A DNA stretch of 64,000 bases from Chiridota heheva (GCA_020152595.1 JAIGNY010002795.1:387001-451000), one strand, 5' to 3'; numbered from the stretch's first letter, positions 33,301 to 45,834 are shown. Notes: generated from the letters alone by a model not told the origin. Numbers and translations are program-made.

Positions 33301-35775
33301 TTTGAATGCTTTCTTCACCATTTTGTTTCTTTTGAAGTCCTCTTTCATATAAGATAGACATGCTTGACCACTGAACTAATCCTTTAATGGAATAAGATTT
33401 TTGAATGCTTTCTTCACCATTTTGTTTCTTTTGAAGTCCTCTTTCATATAAGATAGACATGCTTGACCACTGAACTAATCCTTTAACGGAATAAGATTTT
33501 TGAATGCTTTCTTTACCATTTTGTTTCTTTTGAAGTCCTCTTTCATATAAGATAGACATGCTTGACCACTGAACTAATCCTTTAACGGAATAATATTTTT
33601 GAATGCTTTCTTCACCATTTTGTTTCTTTTGAAGTCCTCTTTCATATAAAATTAACTTGCCTGACCACTCAGGCTAAACTAATCCTCTAACAGAATATGA
33701 TTTTTAAATGCTTTCTTCACTATTTTTTGTTTTTGTTTCTTTTGAAGTCCTCTTTCATATAAGATAGACATGCTTGACCACTGAACTAATCTATTAATGG
33801 AAAAATATTTTTGAATACTTTCTTCACCATTTTGTTTCTTTTGAAGTCCTCTTTCATATAAGATAAACATGCTTGACCACTGAACTAATCCTTTAATGGA
33901 ATAAGATTTTTGAATACTTTCTTCACCATTTTGTTTCTTTTGAAGTCCTCTTTCATATAAGATAGACTTGCTTGACCACTGAACTAATCCTGTAATGGAA
34001 TAATATTTTTAATACTTTCTTCACCATTTTGTTTCTTTTGAAGTCCTCTTTCATATAAGATAGACATGCTTGACCACTGAACTAATCCTTTAATGGAATA
34101 AGATTTTTGAATACTTTCTTCACCATTTTGTTTCTTTTGAAGTCCTCTTTCATATAAGATAGACATGCTTGACCACTGAACTAATCCTTTAATGGAATAA
34201 GATTTTTGAATGCTTTCTGCACCATTTTGTTTCTTTTGAAGTCCTCTTTCATATAAGATAGGCCTGCTTGACCACTGAAGTAATCCTTCGATGGAATAAT
34301 ATTTTTGAATACTTTCTTCACCATTTTGTCTCTTTTGAAGTCCACTTTCATATAAGATGGACTTGCTTGACCACTGAACTAATCCTGTAATGGAATAATA
34401 TTTTTTAATACTTTCTTCACCATTTTGTTTCTTTTGAAGTCCTCTTTCATATAAGATAGACATGCTTGACCACTGAACTAATCCTTTATTGAAATAAGAT
34501 TTTTGAATGCTTTCTTCACCATTATGTTTCTTTTGAAGTCCTCTTCATAAGATAGACATGCTTGACCACTGAACTAATCCTTTAATGGAATAATATTTTT
34601 GAATACTTTCTTCACCATTTTGTTTCTTTTGAAGTCCTCTTTCATATAAGATAGACATGCTTGACCACTAGCTAAACCTTTAATGGAATAAGATTTTTGA
34701 ATACTTTTTTCACCATTTTGTTTCTTTTGAAGTCCTCTTTCATATAAGATAGACATGCTTGACCACTAGCTAAACCTTTAATGGAATAATATTTTTGAAT
34801 GCTTTCTTTACCATTTTGTTTCTTTTGAAGTCCTCTTTCATATAAGATAGACATGCTTGACCACTGAACTAGTCCTTTAATGGAATAAGATTTTTGAATG
34901 CTTTCTTCACCATTTTGTTTCTTTTGAAGTCCTCTTTCATATAAGATAGACATGCTTGACCACTGAACTAATCCTTTAATGGAATAAGATTTTTGAATGC
35001 TTTCTTCACCATTTTGTTTCTTTTGAAGTCCTCTTTCATATAAGATAGACATGCTTGACCACTGAACTAATCCTTTAATGGAATAAGATTTTTGAATACT
35101 TTCTTTACCATTTTGTTTCTTTTGAAGTCCTCTTTCATATAAGATAGACATGCTTGACCACTGAACTAATCCTTTAATGGAATAATATTTTTGAATGCTT
35201 TCTTCACCATTTTGTTTCTTTTGAAGTCCTCTTTCATATAAAATTAACTTGCCTGACCACTCAGGCTAAACTAATCCTCTAACAGAATATGATTTTTAAA
35301 TGCTTTCTTCACTATTTTGTTTTTTTGTTTCTTTTGAAGTCCTCTTTCATATAAGATAGACATGCTTGACCACTGAACTAATCTATTAATGGAAAAATAT
35401 TTTTGAATACTTTCTTCACCATTTTGTTTCTTTTGAAGTCCTCTTTCATATAAGATAAACATGCTTGACCACTGAACTAATCCTTTAATGGAATAAGATT
35501 TTTGAATACTTTCTTCACCATTTTGTTTCTTTTGAAGTCCTCTTTCATATAAGATAGACATGCTTGACCACTGAACTAATCCTTTAATGGAATAAGATTT
35601 TTGAATACTAGCTTCACCATTTTGTTTCTTTTGAAGTCCTCTTTCATATAAGATAGACATGCTTGACCACTGAACTAATCCTTTAATGGAATAATATTTT
35701 TGAATGCTTTCTTCACCATTTTGTTTCTTTTGAAGTCCTCTTTCATATAAGATAGACATGATTGACAGTTAACTA
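30310..35775. repeat. ~99-bp satellite derived from MITE right arm
   Basis: About 55 units, each running from AATGGAATAAGATTTTTGAA through CACCATTTTGTTTCTTTTGA, AGTCCTCTTTCATATAAGAT, to AGACATGCTTGACCACTGAA and CTAATCCTTT. The unit equals the terminal arm of family A. Unit variants (ACCACTAGCTAAACC; CCACTCAGGCTAAACT; AGGCCTGCTTG) recur in blocks. Markers at 32,671, 32,931 and 33,652 recur about 1,590 bp later, which shows a 16-unit duplication. Because 99 is a multiple of three, repeated short minus-strand frames appear. They are not genes. Confidence 0.95.
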
Positions 35776-36212
35776 ATCTTTGAAGATGGCAATTGATGAT
35801 TTACATCTCCTCATATCTATCATTCAGGATAGTTTGCATTGCTACTTAAGTGAAAATCATAAATACTCATTTGAAGTTCATGGTCAGGATTTACTCTATG
35901 ATAACAGTCATAGCACATTTCAAAGGAAGTCAGAACTTGGAATTATTAGAGAAACAACTGTAATGATTTTTTGGTTTGTATTGTGTGTGGTGGAAGTTCA
36001 AGGGCATGTATTGATGTGGATTGTACTTGGAAAGTATGTGGGCAATAATAGGTACTATGGATAATCAATTAAGATTTGATATGACATGTAGACAGTGCAG
36101 GATTATGGGTGAGGGCGGAGGGGAGGGGGTAGGGGAGCTGGAGGATACATTTCCCCCCTCGCTTCTTTAGATATAAAGATTAATTAGTTGCATAAGCTAT
36201 GTTTTATTTTAT
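35776..36212. other. Spacer between the two large arrays
   Basis: About 440 bp of mostly unique sequence. A 94-codon plus-strand frame (35,780-36,064) starts at ATGAAG..., but I recognise no family in it and would not call it a gene. A purine-rich patch (GGGCGGAGGGGAGGGGGTAG) lies at 36,113-36,135. Confidence 0.5.
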
Positions 36213-39200
36213 TTTTAGGCACATGGTCATGATTTTTAGGTGTATGGTCATGATTTTCAGGTGCATGGTCATGATTTTCAGGCGCATGGTCATGATTTTT
36301 AGGTGTATGGTCATGATTTTCAGGCGCATGGTCATGATTTTCAGGTGTATGGTCATGATTTTTAGGCGTATGGTCATGATTTTCAGGTGCATGGTCATGA
36401 TTTTCAGGTGTATGGTCATGATTTTTAGGTGTATGGTCATGATTTTCAGGCGCATGGTCATGATTTTCAGGTGCATGGTCATGATTTTTAGGCGTATGGT
36501 CATGATTTTCAGGTGCATGGTCATGATTTTCAGGTGCATGGTCATGATTTTCAGGCGCATGGTCATGATTTTCAGGCGCATGGTCATGATTTTCAGGTGC
36601 ATGGTCATGATTTTCAGGTGCATGGTCATGATTTTCAGGTGCATGGTCATGATTTTCAGGTGCATGGTCATGATTTTCAGGCGCATGGTCATGATTTTCA
36701 GGTGCATGGTCATGATTTTCAGGTGCATGGTCATGATTTTCAGGCGCATGGTCATGATTTTCAGGTGTATGGTCATGATTTTCAGGTGTATGGTCATGAT
36801 TTTCAGGTGTATGGTCATGATTTTCAGGTGCATGGTCATGATTTTCAGGCGCATGGTCATGATTTTCAGGTGCATGGTCATGATTTTCAGGCGCATGGTC
36901 ATGATTTTCAGGTGTATGGTCATGATTTTTAGGCGCATGGTCATGATTTTTAGGTGTATGGTCATGATTTTCAGGTGTATGGTCATGATTTTCAGGTGTA
37001 TGGTCATGATTTTCAGGTGTATGGTCATGATTTTCAGGCGCATGGTCATGATTTTCAGGTGTATGGTCATGATTTTCAGGCGCATGGTCATGATTTTCAG
37101 GTGTATGGTCATGATTTTTAGGCACATGGTCATGATTTTCAGGTGTATGGTCATGATTTTTAGGTGTATGGTCATGATTTTCAGGTGTATGGTCATGATT
37201 TTCAGGTGTATGGTCATGATTTTTAGGCGCATGGTCATGATTTTTAGGTGTATGGTCATGATTTTCAGGTGTATGGTCATGATTTTCAGGTGTATGGTCA
37301 TGATTTTCAGGTGTATGGTCATGATTTTTAGGCGCATGGTCATGATTTTCAGGTGTATGGTCATGATTTTTAGGTGTATGGTCATGATTTTCAGGTGTAT
37401 GGTCATGATTTTCAGGTGTATGGTCATGATTTTCAGGTGTATGGTCATGATTTTCAGGTGTATGGTCATGATTTTCAGGTGTATGGTCATGATTTTCAGG
37501 CGCATGGTCATGATTTTCAGGTGTATGGTCATGATTTTCAGGCGCATGGTCATGATTTTTAGGTGTATGGTCATGATTTTTAGGCGCATGGTCATGATTT
37601 TTAGGTGTATGGTCATGATTTTCAGGTGTATGGTCATGATTTTCAGGTGTATGGTCATGATTTTCAGGTGTATGGTCATGATTTTTAGGCGCATGGTCAT
37701 GATTTTCAGGTGTATGGTCATGATTTTTAGGTGTATGGTCATGATTTTCAGGTGTATGGTCATGATTTTCAGGTGTATGGTCATGATTTTCAGGCGCATG
37801 GTCATGATTTTCAGGTGTATGGTCATGATTTTCAGGTGTATGGTCATGATTTTCAGGCGCATGGTCATGATTTTTAGGTGTATGGTCATGATTTTCAGGT
37901 GTATGGTCATGATTTTCAGGTGTATGGTCATGATTTTTAGGTGTATGGTCATGATTTTCAGGTGTATGGTCATGATTTTCAGGTGTATGGTCATGATTTT
38001 CAGGTGTATGGTCATGATTTTCAGGCGCATGGTCATGATTTTCAGGTGTATGGTCATGATTTTCAGGCGCATGGTCATGATTTTCAGGTGTATGGTCATG
38101 ATTTTTAGGCGCATGGTCATGATTTTCAGGTGTATGGTCATGATTTTTAGGTGTATGGTCATGATTTTCAGGTGTATGGTCATGATTTTCAGGTGTATGG
38201 TCATGATTTTTAGGTGCATGGTCATGATTTTTAGGTGTATGGTCATGATTTTCAGGTGTATGGTCATGATTTTTAGGTGTATGGTCATGATTTTTAGGTG
38301 TATGGTCATGATTTTTAGGTGTATGGTCATGATTTTTAGGTGTATGGTCATGATTTTCAGGTGTATGGTCATGATTTTCAGGTGTATGGTCATGATTTTT
38401 AGGCGCATGGTCATGATTTTTAGGTGTATGGTCATGATTTTTAGGTGTATGGTCATGATTTTTAGGTGTATGGTCATGATTTTTAGGTGTATGGTCATGA
38501 TTTTCAGGTGTATGGTCATGAATTTTAGGTGTATGGTCATGATTTTCAGGCGCATGGTCATGATTTTTAGGCGCATGGTCATGATTTTCAGGTGTATGGT
38601 CATGATTTTTAGGCGCATGGTCATGATTTTTAGGCGCATGGTCATGTTTTTCAGGTGTATGGTCATGATTTTTAGGTGCATGGTCATGATTTTTAGGTGT
38701 ATGGTCATGATTTTTAGGCGTATGGTCATGATTTTCAGGTGTATGGTCATGATTTTTAGGCGTATGGTCATGATTTTCAGGTGTATGGTCATGATTTTTA
38801 GGCGCATGGTCATGATTTTTAGGTGTATGGTCATGATTTTCAGGTGTATGGTCATGATTTTTAGGCGCATGGTCATGATTTTTAGGCGCATGGTCATGTT
38901 TTTCAGGTGTATGGTCATGATTTTTAGGTGTATGGTCATGATTTTCAGGTGTATGGACATGATTTTCAGGTGTATGGTCATGATTTTCAGGTGTATGGTC
39001 ATGATTTTCAGGTGTATGGTCATGATTTTTAGGTGTATGGTCATGATTTTCAGGCGTATGGTCATGATTTTCAGGTGTATGGTCATGATTTTTAGGCGTA
39101 TGGTCATGATTTTTAGGTGTATGGTCATGATTTTCAGGCGCATGGTCATGATTTTCAGGCGCATGGTCATGATTTTTAGGTGTATGGTCATGATTTTCAG

Positions 39201-41104
39201 GCGCATGGTCATGATTTTTAGGTGCATGGTCATGATTTTCAGGTGTATGGTCATGATTTTCAGGCGCATGGTCATGATTTTCAGGTGTATGGTCATGATT
39301 TTCAGGCGCATGGTCATGATTTTTAGGTGTATGGTCATGATTTTCAGGCGCATGGTCATGATTTTTAGGTGTATGGTCATGATTTTCAGGCGCATGGTCA
39401 TGATTTTCAGGCGCATGGTCATGATTTTCAGGCGCATGGTCATGATTTTTAGGTGTATGGTCATGATTTTCAGGCGCATGGTCATGATTTTCAGGCGTAT
39501 GGTCATGATTTTTAGGTGTATGGTCATGATTTTCAGGTGTATGGTCATGATTTTCAGGCGCATGGTCATGATTTTTAGGTGTATGGTCATGATTTTCAGG
39601 TGTATGGTCATGATTTTTAGGTGTATGGTCATGATTTTCAGGCGTATGGTCATGATTTTCAGGCGTATGGTCATGATTTTCAGGCGTATGGTCATGATTT
39701 TCATGCGTATGGTCATGATTTTCAGGTGTATGGTCATGATTTTCAGGCGCATGGTCATGATTTTTAGGTGTATGGTCATGATTTTCAGGCGCATGGTCAT
39801 GATTTTCAGGCGTATGGTCATGATTTTCAGGTGTATGGTCATGATTTTCAGGCGCATGGTCATGATTTTCAGGTGTATGGTCATGATTTTTAGGCGCATG
39901 GTCATGATTTTCAGGTGTTTGGTCATGATTTTTAGGCGCATGGTCATGATTTTCAGGCGCATGGTCATGATTTTCAGGCGCATGGTCATGATTTTCAGGT
40001 GTTTGGTCATGATTTTTAGGCGCATGGTCATGATTTTCAGGCGCATGGTCATGATTTTCAGGCGCATGGTCATGATTTTCAGGTGCATGGTTATGATTTT
40101 CAGGCGCATGGTCATGATTTTCAGGCGCATGGTCATGATTTTCAGGTGCATGGTTATGATTTTCAGGTGCATGGTCATGATTTTCAGGCGCATGGTCATG
40201 ATTTTCAGGTGCATGGTCATGATTTTCAGGCGCATGGTCATGATTTTCAGGCGCATGTCATGATTTTCAGGTGCATGGTCATGATTTTCAGGTGTATGGT
40301 CATGATTTTCAGGTGTATGGTCATGATTTTCAGGCGCATGGTCATGATTTTTCAGGTGCATGGTCATGATTTTCAGGTGTATGGTCATGATTTTCAGGTG
40401 TATGGTCATGATTTTCAGGCGCATGGTCATGATTTTCAGGTGTATGGTCATGATTTTCAGGTGTATGGTCATGATTTTCAGGTGCATGGTCATGATTTTC
40501 AGGTGCATGGTCATGATTTTCAGGTGTATGGTCATGATTTTCAGGCGCATGGTCATGATTTTCAGGTGTATGGTCATGATTTTTAGGCGCATGGTCATGA
40601 TTTTTAGGTGTATGGTCATGATTTTCAGGTGTATGGTCATGATTTTCAGGTGTATGGTCATGATTTTCAGGTGTATGGTCATGATTTTCAGGCGCATGGT
40701 CATGATTTTCAGGTGTATGGTCATGATATTCAGGCGCATGGTCATGATTTTCAGGTGTATGGTCATGATTTTTAGGCACATGGTCATGATTTTCAGGTGT
40801 ATGTCATGATTTTTAGGTGTATGGTCATGATTTTCAGGTGTATGGTCATGATTTTCAGGTGTATGGTCATGATTTTTAGGCGCATGGTCATGATTTTTAG
40901 GTGTATGGTCATGATTTTCAGGTGTATGGTCATGATTTTCAGGTGTATGGTCATGATTTTCAGGTGTATGGTCATGATTTTTAGGCGCATGGTCATGATT
41001 TTTAGGTGTATGGTCATGATTTTCAGGTGTATGGTCATGATTTTCAGGTGTATGGTCATGATTTTCAGGTGCATGGTCATGATTTTTAGGGGCATGGTCA
41101 TGTT
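36213..41104. repeat. 21-bp satellite, about 233 units, 4.9 kb
   Basis: The unit is CATGGTCATGATTTTCAGG plus a variable pair. Two sites vary: TTCAGG/TTTAGG, and the linker TGTA/CGCA/TGCA/CGTA/CACA. Variants form short higher-order runs, for example several TTCAGG-TGTA units followed by one TTTAGG-CGCA unit, repeated through 36.9-38.2 kb. Since 21 is a multiple of three and the unit lacks stops in several frames, very long frames appear on both strands: about 1,350 codons of MVMIFRC-type on plus and about 1,640 codons of HDHAPEN / MTIHLKI-type on minus. I see no promoter, signal peptide or unique coding end, and treat these as by-products. Confidence 0.95.
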
Positions 41105-41199
41105 TAAATGTCACTCATTTTCTCAAAAGAAACATGTTTTGGCTTATGAACTTAGAAAGCATGTAAAAGATGTAGAATAAAGATTTGTGTTGAGAAAAT

Positions 41200-41712
41200 G
41201 ATCCTTATTTGCATAGCCGTGATCTAGAATGCCATTTGAGTCTGATCTCGAATATAGTAAATGAGTCCAACAAATCAGAAAGTTATAGAAGTTTAATTTA
41301 TTTATTCCTTACTTGCATAACCGTGATCTAGAATGTCATTTGAGTCTGGTCTTGAATATAGTAAATGAGTCAACAAATCAGAAAGTCATAGAAGTTTAAT
41401 TTATTCATTCCTTACTTGCATAACTGTGATCTAAAATGTCATTTGAGTCTGATCTCGAATATAGTAAATGGGTCCAACAAATCAGAAAGTCATAGAAGTT
41501 TAATTGATTTATTCTTTACTTGCATAATTGTGATTTAGAATGTCATTTGAGTCTGGTCTCGAATAAAGTCAACAAATCAGAAAGAGTCCAACAAATCAGA
41601 AATGTCAAGTCATAGAAGTTTAATTTATTTATGAACAATTTGTCTGGTCTCGAATATAGTAAATGAGTCCAACAAATCAGAAAGTCATAAAAGTTTAATT
41701 TAATGAACAATG
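41200..41712. repeat. ~104-bp tandem repeat, about 4.7 copies
   Basis: Each unit runs TTACTTGCATAACCGTGATC, TAGAATGTCATTTGAGTCTG, GAATATAGTAAATGAGTCCA, ACAAATCAGAAAGTCATAGA, AGTTTAATTTATTTATT. Copies start near 41,202, 41,308, 41,411 and 41,514. The last one (from about 41,640) is truncated and rearranged. Confidence 0.9.
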
Positions 41713-43640
41713 CTTATTTTGTTATTGACTTTAATGATTTGCCAGAAATTCACCTTTTCAATACAATACAGTCATGGGCAGAATTTTCCCACCAAAATTG
41801 TGGGGGGGGGGAGGGGAAAAATCATAAATCCCCTTAATATACAAAACATCACCATACAAATATACAAATGTGGAAAAAGTGTGTGTGTGTTGGGGTGCTG
41901 GAGGGGGAGGGGGGACATGTCCCTTTCTTCCTTAAAACCCTGGCTGTGCAAAACCTTTGATTTAGCAACTAAATTTATGTCTGATATCCATGGGAATTAG
42001 GGGGTGGGTGTGTGTGAAGGTGAAGGGGAGGGGAGTGGGGGTGGATCACAAAATCAAGCCAAATACAAAATTTACCATACAAAAATTCAGAAAAAGCTTA
42101 TGGCTGCTCCCCCTCCCCCAAAAACATTTTTATTCACATCTTTATTCACTCTTACTCTTTCAGATTTAATAATTTATGACAACACCTGTAAATGTTGACT
42201 ACCAAGTTCAAAAATCTAAAATTGTTATTCTGTATTCAATGTATTAAGCACCCGTGCTCTAATAAGCACCCACTTAGCATTTTTTGACTGATAACATAAT
42301 TCATTTGATTGCTTAAAATACTCAAGTTTTGTTGCATTCTTTCTTATTCTGTGTATAAGACTCAATGTTTTTGTAGTGGTTATTGTGGGGCTAGTATAGA
42401 ACCAGTTCACACATACAAGTATGTACATTTCAGCTTGATAACACACTCTTAGACTATATGCAGTTCCCAGCATGGGTGCTTATTAAAAGAAACTTTGGGC
42501 CTAAAAAGTGGTGCAATTCTACTTTCGCATGCGCCCGCTTTTTACGCCGAATAAGGATATAATGTATTCAACTAATTTGAATGGAGAAACATGATACCAT
42601 GCACTATAATCTTCCTCCATTAACCAGCAAAATGCTGAGATTTCCTACCGTTAAATTTTAAAGTGTAATAAAATTATATTTTAATTGCTTCTATTCTGAA
42701 AGAATTAAATGAAATAGAACACTTATGAAATGAAGCAAAGGTTCTGTTTTTTAAAGGGATTTAGCTGTGCCTTAAGGGATGTTGTTGAAGGGTCTTTCAA
42801 GATTTTTTAACTGATATTATGATTTATTCCTTTTACTTGTTATAGGGTGAAAAAAAATAATAGAGATACAATGCATATACTCTTGTGGCATGACATGTCT
42901 ATGGTGTATCAGACAATAGTGGAATTAACCCTCAAATGCTGATAGACATGATTTTTGTCTGTTTGGAACAGCAATTTTTAAAAATAATTTTGGGACCATA
43001 CCAAACTTGATACAAAGGCAATTTGTATATCATTTGAAAGACCTCCTTTGATTCTTTCATGTTCTAACCATTTTGATGATTTTGAGATTTTCAGAGTAAT
43101 TAGAGCCAAATATAAATAATTTTCATATTTTCACAAAAATTTCACAAAAATTGATAAATATTCAGGATGAACTTAGAAAAAATGTAACTTTATTTTTGTC
43201 AAAGTCATTCACATATCAAATATTGTAAATCTTATCAAATTTTGCCAAAATCTATCTCAAATTTGAAAATTTGGGCATTTTACACTGTTTTTTACCATGT
43301 TTGGTTCATTTTGAATCAACATTTTCAAAAAAATTTAGCTCCTGAAGGAATAATCAGAACAGAATATTTTTTCCACCATCTGAAATCTCTTGAAGCCAGC
43401 TTCCAAATGAGCTACTAATATGTTGATGCATAGCCCTTCACAAAAAAAAGAAAAGATAGTTGCATCGTAACTTTCCGAAGATTTTGGTTGACGGAAGAAA
43501 TTTACTGAAAGACACATTTGTTTTACTATATAAACCGTGTAAAAAATGTAATTGAAGATCTACATGTAGGACATATAATAAGATAGCCTGAAAGAGGTGA
43601 ACACGGCAGAAGGCAGTCTCATGTAAGGTAAATCAGTGTT
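41713..43640. other. Intergenic with G-rich patches, no gene
   Basis: G-rich patches at 41,801-41,817, 41,890-41,915 and 42,000-42,040 and a C-rich patch at 42,108-42,120 look like eroded hAT-like termini (GGGGGACATGTCCC at about 41,910). The remainder is AT-rich. I see no coding exon. Confidence 0.5.
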
Positions 43641-43659
43641 TTTTGTATTCTTTCCAGGC

Positions 43660-43900
43660 CTATAATGACTAGTGTGTAGGGCGGCACATTATGTTCTACA
43701 TAGATATCACCTCAGATCAAGTGTAGGCTTGATGCTTCAAACCTTAGGATGGCCTGCTCTACATCAATGGAGAGGGCAGGCCAGGATCTGCATGATGTAC
43801 AAAATGCATGTGGGTGATGTTGCTATTGATGATCCACGATACATGACCACTGCCCCTCCTCGCCTACGGAACCCACAGGAACTGCATTCATTAAGAATTT
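43660..43900 (+). pseudogene. LINE-2 C-terminal RT fragment, first piece
   Basis: The plus-strand translation CRAAHYVLHRYHLRSSVGLM, then QTLGWPALHQWRGQARICMM, YKMHVGDVAIDDPRYMT matches the conserved end of CR1/Jockey-type reverse transcriptases (RRAAR.V...SSV..ML..LGW..L..RR...RL...YK). It stops matching after about RIFIP. The continuation is at 44,780-44,945. Confidence 0.7.
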
Positions 43901-43982
43901 TTATCCCTTGGGGCCCCTCCAACCCGACACCCTCGATTTTCTCAAAATCAGGGGTAATCCACACCTTCTAACCCGAGAGCCT

Positions 43983-44515
43983 ATTTACAGCTCAATTGCT
44001 AGCAATCAGCTACTCAATTGCTAGCAATCAGCTACTCAATTACTAGCAATCAGCTACTCAATTGCTAGCAATCAGCTACTCAATCGCTAGCAATCAGCTA
44101 CTCAATCGCTAGCAATCAGCTACTCAATCGCTAGCAATCAGCTATTCAATTAGCAATCAACTCAAGGCAATCAGCTACTCAATGCTAGCAATCAGCTACT
44201 CAATCGCTAGCAATCAGCTACTCAATCGCTAGCAATCAGCTACTCAATCGCTAGCAATCAGCTACTCAATCGCTAGCAATCAGCTACTCAATCGCTAGCA
44301 ATCAGCTACTCAATTGCTAGCAATCAGCTCCTCAATTGCTAGCAATCAGCTCCTCAATTGCTAGCAATCAGCTCCTCAATTGCTAGCAATCAGCCACTCA
44401 ATTGCTAGCAATCAGCCACTCAATTGCTAGCAATCAGCTACTCAATTGCTAGCAATCAGCTACTCAATCGCTAGCAATCAGCTACTCAATCGCTAGCAAT
44501 CAGCTATTGTTACAC
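43983..44515. repeat. 22-bp minisatellite, about 24 copies
   Basis: AGCTACTCAATTGCTAGCAA then TC repeats with T/C and A/C changes; two units near 44,150 are truncated. The array is flanked by near-identical phrases GGGGTAATCCACACCTTCTA (about 43,953) and GGGGTAATCCACGCCTTTTA (about 44,529), so it sits inside a larger ~575-bp direct duplication. Confidence 0.95.
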
Positions 44516-44779
44516 AATACACAACATAGGGGTAATCCACGCCTTTTAACCTGATAGCCTCTTCATTCTTGCCTCTTCATTCTTCACTTGCTAGCAACCA
44601 GCTATTGTAACACTGTACACAATAGGTCATTCATCTGGGGCTAAAACCACATGCCTGCTTTGCAGTTAATTGGAACAGATTAGTCCTTGACTGACAACTA
44701 AAAATAAATGATGCATTATATGCATGGAGGAATTTGTGCAATGCCCATGAATGATTGATGGACCATTTCTCCCAAAGAG

Positions 44780-44945
44780 GGTTATTTCATCAAGTACCTA
44801 AGATGGGACTATCACCTGTATTCGTTTTTCCCCAGAACAATCAGATCCTGGAACAAGATCCCTGATGTCTATTGCACTCTAGGAACTACGTAACCTTCAA
44901 GTCTCGGCTGGCAGGGTCATATCATCCTACATTCCAGCTATGTGA
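44780..44945 (+). pseudogene. LINE-2 C-terminal fragment, second piece
   Basis: YLRWDYHLYSFFPRTIRSWN then KIPD, and after a frameshift YVTFKSRLAG, is the typical final block of CR1/Jockey-type LINE proteins (FFPRTI..WN.LP...FK..L). It is in the same orientation as 43,660-43,900 and collinear with it, so the 22-bp array interrupted one LINE end. Confidence 0.7.
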
Positions 44946-45826
44946 GCCTACAGCACCAGCACCTCACTGGTCTGCGGGTCTGCAGACTTATTTTACTGTG
45001 TTTCAAATTTGTAGCTTTTGTGTTTAAAGTGTTGCTTAAGTCAGGACCTACTTATTTAACTTGCTGTTTTCTTCAATGTATTTTCGCATGGATCTTGTTA
45101 CACTTCAACTCGAGCATACTCATTTTGTGACTTGTGGAAGGCACTATTGTTTATAAAGTGTTATTTTTAACATTATTTATGGATATACACCACCATGCAC
45201 ACAACCATACCGTTTTATGTCTTCAGCCTATTGATGTTTAAACGTATCCCAGAAGAAGTGTAATTCCCATATACCTCTTTTGCAATATCATGACTGTGCA
45301 TAATATTTCATACATTTCTACAGTAAATATTGGAGTATGTATTACTAATTTTACAAATAAATCAACCATCTTGGATGAGAGTATAGAATAAAAAGTATAT
45401 CTGGGTCATAAACCTCCTTTTTATAAGAAAATTAGTCAAGTTGGATAGATATTTGCATTTTCCAACCATGAAATCATTCTCATATTTTATTTCGCTCATT
45501 ATTTTGAGGGACGGTAATTTTCATATTAATTAGTCTGCAAAATATAATAAACACCCTTATAAATATCATACAATTAATTTTCAATAGCCTACAAACAAGA
45601 AAATTTCATTTTCAGGATATAGCTTTCCCACAATCTTTAAAAAATTAATAATTATAGGTCATGATATAGGTCAAAATGTGACATTATGAACTGATTTGAA
45701 TATTCCAATTGTTCTTACTTCCAAAAAAATTGGGAGTGGTATCATTGAAATAAATTTGATCAAAAATACCACATGCTTACTACAAGAGAGTACATAAACA
45801 CACAAAGTTAGGCACACAGTTTTGTA
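44946..45826. other. Intergenic, no gene seen
   Basis: AT-rich sequence without recognisable repeats or coding signal. It may include the LINE-2 3' UTR at its start. Confidence 0.5.
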
Positions 45827-45834
45827 CACTGGGT

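Noticed and set aside
30589..35759. Repeated minus-strand frames MSILYERGLQKKQNGEESIQ
   Set aside because: They are readings of the ~99-bp satellite, itself a transposon arm. No domain, and the same peptide recurs because of the repeat.
35780..36064. A 94-codon plus-strand frame between the two big arrays
   Set aside because: No recognisable motif, and this length is expected by chance in such sequence.
36199..40263. A plus-strand open frame of over 1,300 codons (MVMIFRC repeats)
   Set aside because: It lies wholly within the 21-bp array. A unit of 21 bp without stops gives such frames on both strands, and there is no unique coding end, promoter or domain.
36213..41104. CRISPR-like array
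   Set aside because: Units are contiguous with no unique spacers, and the DNA is clearly animal nuclear sequence.
36204..41114. A minus-strand frame of over 1,600 codons with His-rich HDHAPEN repeats
   Set aside because: Same array. The frame slips from HDHAPEN to MTIHLKI at single indels, which real coding repeats would not tolerate. Kept only as a finding to test.
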